DNA from: Zanthoxylum bungeanum
Taxonomy: Eukaryota > Streptophyta > Magnoliopsida > Sapindales > Rutaceae
Direction of reading: 5' to 3'
DNA length: 64,000 nt
Assembly: GCA_019454045.1 (NCBI GenBank)
Contig: SKCR01026832.1
Location: forward strand, 1 to 64,000
In this document: positions 54,443 through 64,000 of the stretch, piece after piece
Numbering within the stretch: the first letter of the stretch is position 1
Layout of the letters: each line of letters begins with the position of its first letter
Position numbers and translations under genes: made by a program
The notes under the pieces: model-generated
Told to the model about the DNA's origin: nothing
The model's input: only the letters and a program-made list of their open reading frames with translations
Databases searched by the model: none

Positions 54443-57400
54443 AAACTGGTAAAAGAATCAAAGCCACCTCACTTGACCCCCTCATATAATTCAACGTTCT
54501 GGTTTTGTGGCTCGTCGGTTGGCCGGCCAACCGGTGCCCCCTGTCTAAAGGTGGCCGGCGGCAGCCTCAAACCTTCGCCAACAGTGAGAAAAATAAAGAT
54601 TAACATGCTATTTCATAACCCAATTCTGGCTCTTCGGCTCATTTCATGGCTCGTTTTGTGAAATGGCACTCGGTTTCGTGCAAATCGAGAGAGAAAGATT
54701 CAGATGAATAATGATAGAATTTACCATAAGCTCCGATTCGAATTTCATTGATTCCTACACGTTCTTAGGAGCGTAGGGAGTCTGCCAGTATCCTCAAAAT
54801 TTTGATTTGACTAAGACCAATAGTGTTCGGGAAACCAAGAGTGTTCGAGAAACTAGGTAAGTCACTCACGCGATGAGTACTTGAAATATTGATTTGTGTT
54901 TTAGATAGATATTGTAATGGTTATGTGTGTATATGTGTATGTATATGTAGAAGCTTGTGCGAGTACGAATGTAACCTTTTATAATAGTGTGAACTATAGC
55001 TTCATTGTTTCATATAATATGAGTTGTTGTTAATGATTGTTAGATTTGATGCGTTGTGTGATAAGTTTTATGAGTATATGTACATGTGATTTCTTTGAAT
55101 TGCGCAGGAGTGGAGTCGTGTCTTGAGTCTAATATTTAAGCATAGCTATGGGTATTTGATCTCATAGGTGATGATTAAAGGAGATGGTGTATGATGAGTA
55201 TATAGATATTTGGGATGTTTAAGGTAAGACAAAGGTAGTTAAGATGTGATTTTGAGATAGTGGTTGAGAACATTGGTTTTGATTTGTTCGAGAAGCATGA
55301 TATATAAGGAAATTAGAGATCTATGTATGGGTACATGTACGTCTTTATAGATAAATATGTAAAATTTAAGTTAACTAAACCACCACATGTTTGAGTTAGT
55401 TTTAGCTACGGGTTTGGGTGGTTTGGTATAACTGTGCATAAAACTTATATATATATATATATAAAGTTAGAAATATGTTATGAATGTGTGTGATACGATA
55501 TTATTGTATCTCGATCATCGAGTGATTTGTCTATGCTTGATAAAGTTGATATGTGGGAAGATACATCTTTTTTGTTTTATGTTTTTCATGCTTATGTTTT
55601 TAAATATTATGATTTGAAAGTGTGGAATGGGATAAAAAGTATTTGACTTTGAGCATATATCACATCGATATGTTTCCGCCTCAATGCTTGTTATATATTT
55701 TTATGAATTATCATTATGTTTCCGTCGAGGCGCTTGATTAATGAAATATTTCCGTTCCAGAGTTTGATTCACGTTTTCATATTTTATGTTTCATCATTAT
55801 GTTTCCGTCAAGGTGCTTGTTTAGGGTCTTGACCATCAGAAAATAGATCGACTTGTTACTCTATCGACATGGTTCTGTTTGTATATTGTCCGATCAAAGT
55901 ACGTGACTCAGACCGTGGATTATTGATCAGTGTTTTGAAAAGTTTGCTTTCATGAGAACTATTTTGAAAGATATGAATTCAAATTCCGCTTATGTTTTCA
56001 AAAGAATTGTCTTTGACTACGACATACATAGTGTTTTGAAAATATTATTTTCAAAGGAATTATGTTTGGAATGAGACAAGATCGATTTTTCTTATGCTAT
56101 GATATAATTTGTTTCTACCACTGTGCTTATACTATATTTTTATAGTTTTATAGTTTTTGAAATCGACATGGTGCTTGTTTAGGGTTATGTCCATTTGTAA
56201 TGGACCGACCCCGCTATCCTCTATCGACATAAGCTTGTTTCATTCATTATTCGATCTGGTGCACAATTTGGACATTGGACGCTTGTTATATTTCATCCAG
56301 TTGAGTTGATATTGGACACTTGATACAAATTACGATGATAATGATTCTCGAATTTGATTTTGTATACAACAAATAGGTTTTATGATATATTTTTAAATGA
56401 CCTTAGAGTGATGGTTTTATATTCTCTGTTTTAATGAGGTATGTGATTGTTCGTTTAGAACCATACATTTATAAAGGATCAAAGATAATAAGAAAGTTGA
56501 TGGATTTTTATAAAAAAAAAGATAAGTATAAGAGTTTATAAAGTTCTGAATTTGTTATCCGAGTTGTCTAGTCGTAACCCTTCAGTTATAGGCCACCACT
56601 CGAAACAACATTATATCACCCCATATGTTTTAATATATGATATTCTATGTTTGACTAAAATTCTTTTGTTATTATGTTATGAGTGTGGTTACTTACTGAG
56701 TTTTATAACTCACACCACCGCAGTTTGTTAGTTTTGCAGGTTGGCAACCAGATCGGTCAGCCATCAAGCTTAGGATAATTATGCTCAAAGTGAGGGATCA
56801 CCAAAGTTGTAGTCACCTACTCTAGAGTCCTGGGAAATATCATAGAAATCTAGGAGTTATGATCATTATGTTTTATGTCGTGTTGTGTGCGCTGTTTTGC
56901 ATGTATGTAAATAAAAGTTTTAATTTGTACGTGAAATTGTGGATACGAAGCCCTTGAGTATTAATGATGATTGATATGTATTGTGTGGACCAAAATGCCT
57001 TTTGTTCATCTGATGTCCTTTACAGGTCGCTTTGGTGATGGATTGCGTTCCAGGTTGTATAATTTTAGGACGCGTCTTGTCCATTTTTTCGTCAATTTTG
57101 AGGCTCCGATAGACGGGTTATTTCTATCTCATGTCGGTAATGTTCTGCCTCTAGCAAGATGTTACAATGTGGATCGCGATTGTGGGAAGCTATGGTAGTA
57201 TAGGTGCGATGAGTTCGATAATGACGTGTGGAGGTCGTTACCACACGAAAGCATGTTTTACGAACTAAAGTTCTAATATGGTTCATAGTGAGCACATGAT
57301 TGCATGAATTATCATATCTATATATTTTGAAAGTTGCTACCTCGAAGATAAAACTTCCAAGACAATACATGGAGTCAAGAGTTGAAGACCAATGAATGCC

Positions 57401-57697
57401 TTGGATATTTTATGTACTAATTAGAGTATTAAAAATCAAAAGCTCGATCAATATATTAGTTGTATAAAAGTTTAGAATTTAATTTTTAGATAATATGTTT
57501 AATAGCATAGATGCCCACTCTTGTATTATAAAATGTAATGACATTAGATGTATGTTCCAATAATCTAAGCATAAAAGTTATGAGATTTTAAAAAGTTTAA
57601 ACTTAGATTAAAACATGCAAGTAAATTAAAATGTTCATTTTATTTGGTTTAAAATTTGAAAATAGATAATTAATATGAGACTAGTTATTTACTTTAG
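54443..57697. other. LTR-like non-coding region, unassigned
   Basis: No coding signal. Between 55650 and 56330 short blocks recur loosely (TATGTTTCCG(C/T)C.AGGCGCTTG, GGTGCTTGTTTAGGGT, CTATCGACAT). From 56690 the text TTACTTACTGAGTTTTATAACTCACACC followed by a GCAGGTT block resembles the end region of Tekay/Del-type gypsy LTRs. A TA microsatellite lies at 55449-55462. Boundaries and target duplication were not found. Confidence 0.4.
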
Positions 57698-57786
57698 TAT
57701 ATCGGATGGAAACTTGGACGTAAATTCCATAGTCGATTCTGAATGACAGGTAATGTGGTCTACACTCGAGATACAACTCCACACAC
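57698..57786 (+). repeat. Orphan copy of the ~95-bp Tat LTR module
   Basis: ATCGGATGGAAACTTGGACG, then AAATTCCATAG, GTCTACACT and GATACAACTCCACAC, in the order of the module copies in the Tat LTRs. I could not extend the match into flanking sequence. Confidence 0.75.
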
Positions 57787-58643
57787 CGAAGATAAAACAC
57801 CTATACTTTAATTAAATGGTTGTAAATATCTTAATTCAAAAATTTTGAATTTTAAAAGTGAACTAAATTTTTAAGAAATAAAATTGGAAAAGATCACTAA
57901 ACGAAATAACTTAATAAAATTAGCTATTTAAGTTATATTAGTTTATACTAATAAAATTAGTGAATAAATTTTAAGAGTTAAAATTTAGAGATATCACTAA
58001 TATTAATTAGGTTATGTTTTAGCTACGCAAAATCTAAATAAATTAGATATTAGTGTAATAGAAACCTTAAACTATAAAATAGTGAATTAGAGAAGGAGAT
58101 ATGACAATATATCCCGTGATCTCCCTAATTAGTTCGCTAACATAAGATTTAAAAGACGCCTCAAGACAACTTTGTTTCGTCCTCTATGGATGGTGTCATT
58201 TTGGGTTAATATCAAGATCAAATTCTGTTAGGATATAAATTCTATATGTAATTTTTTGACTTGACCTACCATACTGCGATACTTCACTAGTTAAGTCCAA
58301 GAGTTTCGTAACGACTGGTTACACTCACAAAGGAATGATTAATTGCTTATCAAGATTCATTGATCAAATCAAACGGTAGTTGATTAATATAGGAATAAGA
58401 GTTATTCCTGAATATATTAGTCGATTGAGATTGTCTCGATCTAGCATGTAAATAACTGATCTACTATACAGAGGCACTTATTTACAGAACGTCAAGTTTT
58501 CGTGGCATGATGATTATTTTTCGGTTTCTAATTCATTTTACATGGTACACACTTCATGTTTAATTTTATGCCAAGATGCTTGTGATGATTTAATATGTGA
58601 TGAATGAAATTTTAATGTATGTTTATTTTATTAATTCTTAGCC
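57787..58643. other. AT-rich 5' region before a copia gag
   Basis: Non-coding, probably the LTR end and leader of the copia ruin that follows (TGTTAGGATATAAATTC near 58227 could be a leader or LTR landmark). No primer site matching TGGTATCAGAGC was found. Confidence 0.35.
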
Positions 58644-61308
58644 ATGGTTTCTCCGATAATTTCCATATTTACTAATGATAATTTAACTGGAGAAAATTAC
58701 ATTAAATGGAAAAGTAACATGAATACTATATTGGTATGCGAAGACTTAAAATTTATCCTGATGGAGGAGTGTCCTCCAGAGCTAGCTAGAAATGCTAGCT
58801 AGGTTATACGTGATACACACCAAATATAGATCGCGACAAATGAGAAGGCTCGCTGATATTTGCTAGCAGGGATGTCTGATGTTCTTGCTACAAAGCACAA
58901 ACCAATGGCTAGAGTGTTGATGGATTTATTATAAGGAATGTTCGGGCAGCCTTCAGAGTGGAAATTTCATGAGGCCTTTGTCTCAGTGATGACCACGAAG
59001 ATGAAGGAATGGACACCATCTGAGAGCACATCTTGAGGATGATGATCCACTTCAACATGCTTGAAACCCACATAGGTCGTATTGACGAGCGTAGCCAGTG
59101 ACCATGATCATAGAGACTCTTTCGAAGAGTTTCTTGCAATTTAAAGAGAAACTATATTATGAACAAGTTTACCTTCACTCTTACACAACTGATCAATGAG
59201 CTCACCTCTTATGAGTCAATGCTAATGGACAATAGTAAGCCCAGTGGTGAGGCAAGTGTTGCCGAATCTTCCAAATCTACAAAGAAGTGGAAGAGAACCG
59301 TTGGGAAGGAAAATACTATAACTATTTAATTCATTGAGAGGCCTTGCTAAAGGAAAAATCACCATGAAATTCATGACAATGGGATGTCGTTTGAGTAAGA
59401 GCAGTGAGAGTTGCAAGTTTTACTTTTTTAAATAATAGTTATTTGAGTTTGAACAAAATATTATTCATTACTGATTTTCCATAGAAATTTGATATATATT
59501 TTAAAACTATTGTATGATGGTTTTTCATTTTATTTAATAATAATCTAATTATTATTTCTAGAAATAGATTGTCAATATGCACATGAAACTTGGAAAAAAA
59601 CTTATATATGTTAAGAACGTTAACACAAAAATCATTGTTCAACGCTGAAATATTTAACGTTGAAAACTCAAAACTAAATAGTAAAAGATTTTTCACGATA
59701 AAAAATAAATGTGGCACCTTAGACTTGGCCATATTAACCTTGATAGGATAGACAGATTAATAAAGAGCAGATCTTAAGGTCATTTAAATACTGACACTCT
59801 AATAATCTGTGAGCCTTGTCGAGATGGTAAAATGACCAAGAGACATTTTATTGAAAATTAGTTAAGAGCCAATAAACCACTCAAGTTAATAAAATCGGAC
59901 GTCTATAGATCAATGAATGTAAAAGCAATAGATGGTTATGAATACTTTGTCAGTTTTATTGATGACTATTTCAGATATGGGTATGTTTACCTCATACAGT
60001 ACAAGTAAAATACTTTTTAAAAGTTCAAAAAGTAATATTCTGAGGTTGAGAATCAGTTAGTTAAAACCATCAAAACTCTGCGATCAGATCGTGAAGGAGA
60101 CCTCACAACACCACAACAGAAATGTGTTTCAGAAATAAGAAATCGGATCGTACTAGACATGATGAGATCAAAGTTTAGTTACAGTTCATTACCTAGTTCG
60201 ACATGAAGATATGTATTACAGAAAACAATGTATATCCTTAATGTAGTTTCGTCTAAGTATGTTCCAAAGTCACATTTAGAGTGGTGGAGCGGTCGCAAAG
60301 CTAGTTTACGATATTTCCGCATATGGAGGTGTCCAGCACATATGCTGAAGAGCAAGACTATAAAGTTGAAACCACGTCACAGGTGCGCCTATATACAGGC
60401 TATCCTTCGGAGACTATGGGTGAATATTTCTATAGTCTAAGATATAACAAAGTGTTTGTGTCGATAAATGTGAGGATGACTATATGAGAGCATTCAAACC
60501 TCAAAGTAAAGTTGTACATTAGGAGTTAATTACTAGGTTAACCAGTACACCATCGACAATAAATATTGACAATAACATATCATATTCGACATCAGAGTGT
60601 CGGATGTATTACATCATGACGATCTACCATCTAGACACAGTGAGAGGGTTTTACGACAACCTAGTCACTATATAGAAATTGGAGAGGCATAAGTTGTCAC
60701 TTCCAGTAATGGTGTGGATGAACTATTGACCTATCGTAGTGAAATAGATAATCCTGATAAAGAGTGGCTCAAAACCATGAATATGAAGATGGCGTTTATG
60801 TACTCTAACTCAGTATGGTAAAACCTATAGATTGTAAGTTGATCTACAAAAGGAAGATAAGAGTAGATGACAAGGTATAAACCTTCAATACTAGACAAAT
60901 GTCTAATGATTATGCCCAGAAAGAGAGAATCAACTATGAGGAGATTTTCTCTCCAATATTCATGCTCAAGTCTATCACCTTCTTTTATCGATTGCTGCAT
61001 ATTATGACAATAAGATATGACAAATGGATGTCAAGACAATATTATTGAATGTAGTTTTGATGAGAGCATCTACATGGTGTAACCAGAGGGATTTATTTCC
61101 CAAGGTCATTTGCAAATGGTTTGGAAGCTGCAAAGGCCCATTTATATACTGAAGTAAGCATCTCGATCTTGAAACATAAGATTTGATATGACAATCAAGT
61201 ATTACGACTTTGAGCAGAGCATCGATAAGCCTTGTGCATACAAGCTCATAATTGATGATAATATAGTTTTCTTATATTATACGTCGATGATATATTTTAC
61301 TCATTTAG
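58644..61308 (+). pseudogene. Decayed copia retrotransposon (gag, integrase, RT traces)
   Basis: Starts with a copia gag: MVSPIISIFTNDNLTGENYI, KWKSNMNTILVCEDLKF, then stop-broken sequence with MSDVLATKHKPMARV and GMFGQPSEW to about 59290. Traces of integrase occur at 59740-60010 (CEPCRDGKMTKRHF-like, GYEYFVSFIDDY-like). RT traces occur from 60730 (CKLIYKRKIRVDDKV-like, QMDVKTILLN-like, PEGFISQG) to LYVDDI (YVDD codons at 61280-61291). Frames change every few dozen codons. The element is cut right after YVDD by the next LTR. Confidence 0.85.
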
Positions 61309-62675
61309 TGTTAGGGATATGCCCTATACCCAACTTGTGGATGAGCTACATGTATTTGTAATATTTTCATTAATTACTAAAATGACAATCTTTATTATAC
61401 GTGTCTTACATAACTTATATGAATCATTAACACTGTAATAAAGACCTTGGAGTAATAAGATGATGGCTTCCACGTACCCTAGGTCAATAGGTGGGGATAC
61501 AGTGAGGCGATGGACCGTATCATATGTAAATCGCATACAAAATGGGTATATATATCTTTCCTTCTCATTTGGGGGCCTTGGCATGTTGCTAGAGGTCAAC
61601 ATTGGTCATTGAAATCGAACGACCATCTGATCGGAGGATAATTTATGTTCGATTAAATTATCACGATTCATTTCATGTCCAACTTGAGGGGAACCCAAAA
61701 GGTCACACACAACAAAGTCGAAATCAATGGTTAACTGTGCACAGTACATATTTAACAGCATATATGATTGTTGTAGGAATTGTTCATAAATAGTTCAATG
61801 TGTTTAATTATTGAACAGATCATTTATGAGGGTCCATAGTGGCTTAGGGATTGGTGAATGACGATATGGGCACTTTGGAAATTTGAATAAATAGATAAAA
61901 AAAAATTATTATTCACGTGAATAGTAATGCATGAATAGTACCATGTGAATAGTAAATTTTTTTTGTTATTTTTTTTGAATTCCAATTTGGCCCAAACTCT
62001 TATTAGGGTTTTATAATCTCATTAAACCACTAAATTAAGATCCAATGGCTAAGATTAAATTGGCTTTTATCCCACATCAGATTCTTAATTAATTTTGTTG
62101 TCTTTGGAGCACTATATAAACCCAAAGAATTCTTCACAAATTTTTACACCAAATCTTTCATATCTTGGGTTTATATAAGTGAGCAACTCTAAAGTTTAAG
62201 AGTAAGCCACTGATTTTGAGGATCTTTAAATCTAATTGACTAGAGGAACCTCGAGTTAAAAGTTTTGAGGTATTTGCCTAGGTTAGCACTAAGGGCAAAA
62301 TACATGTGCACTCAAGGCGTAGTCTTGCCGTTGAGTTTTGGCTTTGGTGTGTGCATCTTTGGAGGCCACACACTTGGGTGGCTCTTTGGAACATGGAAGA
62401 GCTTACTGAGTTCGAGAAAAGCTTGTAGATTGGAGGGAGGACTGGATGAGTCTTCGGTTCAAGTAAGTCATTTTCTTTCTTTATTTTAATTAGAGTTCTT
62501 ATGATAGTTAGCATGTTTTGGTTTATGTTCTTTGCATGTTTTATGAGTTTTATACTTAGAATATATAGTAACATGCCTAGGCTTGTAGAATAATCAAAAC
62601 AAATGGGTCTAGGGCAAAGGGAAGCGACATAATAATTTTCTTTTTCCGCTGCGCACTCGCGGCCGCTTCCCAACA
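61309..62675 (+). repeat. 5' LTR of a further copia element, 1367 bp
   Basis: From TGTTAGGGATATG (61309) to CTTCCCAACA (62675), with inverted ends TGTTAGGGA/TTCCCAACA, inserted just after the YVDD codons of the older copia. A TATATAAA box lies at 62113-62120. Its second LTR is beyond the window. The pre-insertion 5 bp are TTTAG, the expected target duplication. Small frames inside are not coding. Confidence 0.8.
62113..62120 (+). promoter_or_regulatory. TATA box of the copia 5' LTR
   Basis: TATATAAA, plus strand, in GGAGCACTATATAAACCC; suits the start of LTR transcription about 30 nt downstream. Confidence 0.65.
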
Positions 62676-62676
62676 G

Positions 62677-62690
62677 TGGCATCAGCGCGC
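62677..62690 (+). other. Primer binding site of the copia element, mutated
   Basis: TGGCATCAGCGCGC, 1 nt after the LTR, against the usual initiator-tRNA-Met site TGGTATCAGAGC: two mismatches in the core. It still sets orientation and superfamily. Confidence 0.7.
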
Positions 62691-64000
62691 CGTTTTTGTT
62701 TTGAATAGTTCTCACTCATTTGAACTCGAAATTGGGTGTTTAAAAGCTCGTTGGAAAGATAACACCCTGAACTTAATTTTAGGCACAAGTTTTGCATGAT
62801 TTGGTTAGATTTGAATTGTGAAATTGTATTTAAAGTTCACGCGTCTGCAGAAAAACGTGAATAGTAAATTTATTTGAATAAAATAAAATACAATATCATA
62901 ATTAAATATTAATCAAAGTTATTTAATGCCTAAAATAATTCCAAAATATTAAAACTCATATGCTTGATGATTCTATGCATGATTAGAATTGGCATGATTA
63001 TTTTAGGGTGCAAGCATCTAGAGACTTTCTAAGAAATAGAGAGTGTGTTGCTTATCCCTTAGCTAAGTAATTATTCCATTATGAACTTAGAGATTTATTA
63101 CCTTTAAGGCTAATAAATATAAATCACTTGTTTATAATAAAAGAAATTATAAAAGATACAAGTGGGGTGGGACCAAGGCGTTAATAAAACTTTCCAAACG
63201 AAAGTTAATTTAACCAAAGATATTACCAGAGTTAGATAATGATTTGATGTCTTCCTTCACTCACTACCTTTTTATAGCCAAAAGGAAAAGCTATGAAGAC
63301 ATCTAGATAATCATTTACTCAAAGCTTACCTTAAAGTATTTAAAGTGTTGGACTAATTTGGAGGATCTATTGTTCATTCCTGTCACCAAGGCGATAAGAG
63401 CCTAAGAGGTAAGGGTATTTAAGAGAGTTCGCTCCACCCTCCCTCTGGGGAATTTTCAATGGAGGAATCCATTTTACAGTTATTCACTTAAACTTGCTAA
63501 AATCCTCAATAATAATTTAAGTCTAAAATTTGCCTCCCATTGTAAAGTATAGACCCAAAGGGCTTAAACCGTATTGGCAGGACTAGGCTTTACCAGACTA
63601 ACCAATACAAATTTGTCCCTAAATCATACTATTGACAATGGTTTGACTTTTCTGAGTCATAAGACGCAGCGACCCTTAGGCGTTGTCTTATAACTTAGTG
63701 GCAAAGATTGGGTGTCCACAAGGACTAGCATAAGTTATGGCATGTTTGATTGCCCAACCCAATGATCAATGAATTGTGATTTATATCATAAATTGGTTGG
63801 AAACCTACCTAATTATCATATTTTATAACGACCGGCCCTAGTCGGAGTTATGAAATGATGATAATGGGATCCTAGCTCACAAGAGATCCATCATATTGGG
63901 GTTGATGCGATTTGCTTAAAATTTTAAAACAATTGAGTGGGAGCAAATTCATAATATTAAAAGCCCATGTTATTATGAAACATTAATGAAAACATATTCC
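62691..64000 (+). other. Leader of the copia element, continuing past the window
   Basis: Non-coding so far. 63231-63490 matches the Tat leader at 27031-27262 (GATGTCTTCCTTCACTCACT, CTAGATAATCATTTACT, CCTGTCACCAAG.CGATAAG, CCCTCCCTCTGGGGAAT). AGTGGGAG occurs at 63936-63943, as in the interior of the non-coding LTR element. A gag should follow beyond 64000. Confidence 0.6.

Noticed and set aside
54473..54661. 62-codon frame containing a GGCCGGCGGC-like GC-rich patch
   Set aside because: No start context, homologue or codon bias; lies in LTR-like DNA.
59222..59732. Minus-strand frames of 64 and 97 codons
   Set aside because: They are antisense to a decaying copia gag-integrase interval and AT-rich.

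Overview
This is a plant nuclear window, most likely a eudicot with a large, repeat-rich genome. Only two ordinary genes look intact. MPDU1 (2472-4659, + strand, 8 exons that I spliced by hand to 232 codons) is an ER PQ-loop protein of dolichol-mannose use. A single-exon VFB/SKIP2-type F-box/LRR gene (7886-9457, - strand) follows tail to tail. From memory, Arabidopsis At4g07390 (MPDU1 homologue) and At4g07400 (VFB3) are also neighbours, so this small island may be conserved gene order.

Nearly everything else is transposable elements nested in each other. From left to right: an old LTR scrap and a 250-bp tandem duplication (1-1220); the gene island (2.4-9.5 kb); minus-strand ruins of a copia element (about 9.7-10.44 kb), of a chromovirus-like gypsy element (10.44-12.5 kb) and of a Tat-like integrase (12.9-13.7 kb). 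Next comes a plus-strand Tat/Ogre-like gypsy element (about 13.7-34.84 kb). Its 5' LTR was hit by a retroelement now reduced to a solo LTR (13900-23841, target duplication GCCCA). That solo LTR was hit in turn by an 8-kb CACTA transposon (15873-23819, target duplication TAT). The Tat element keeps gag, protease, RT and a double RNase H in stop-ridden form and lacks integrase. Its 3' LTR abuts head-to-head the start of a minus-strand relative (34841 to about 45975), whose LTR is split by a complete 9.4-kb LTR element with no coding capacity (35379-44793, target duplication AATCA, LTRs of 2.6 kb).

From about 45.98 to 54.44 kb lies the most unusual object: a plus-strand Athila-like gypsy element with gag zinc knuckle, protease, 3' tail and 3' LTR. 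Where RT, RNase H and integrase should be, it carries an unknown cysteine-rich ORF (47783-48331) and an intronless LONELY GUY (LOG, cytokinin-activating enzyme) copy with its own TATA box. The LOG copy is dead: it has a one-base frameshift and is split by a hAT transposon (48944-51420) with perfect 8-bp target duplication GTCTCAGG and 11-bp terminal inverted repeats. The hAT transposase frame is open but lacks an internal block.

The right end holds LTR-like non-coding DNA (54.4-57.7 kb), a decayed copia element with gag, integrase and RT traces (58.6-61.3 kb), and the 5' LTR, primer site and leader of a further copia element (61309 to the window end). Order of insertion can be read from the nesting: Athila/Tat and old copia first, then the solo-LTR family, then CACTA, the non-coding LTR element and hAT. 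All coordinates, splice sites and similarities were read by eye; percentages are impressions, not computed values.
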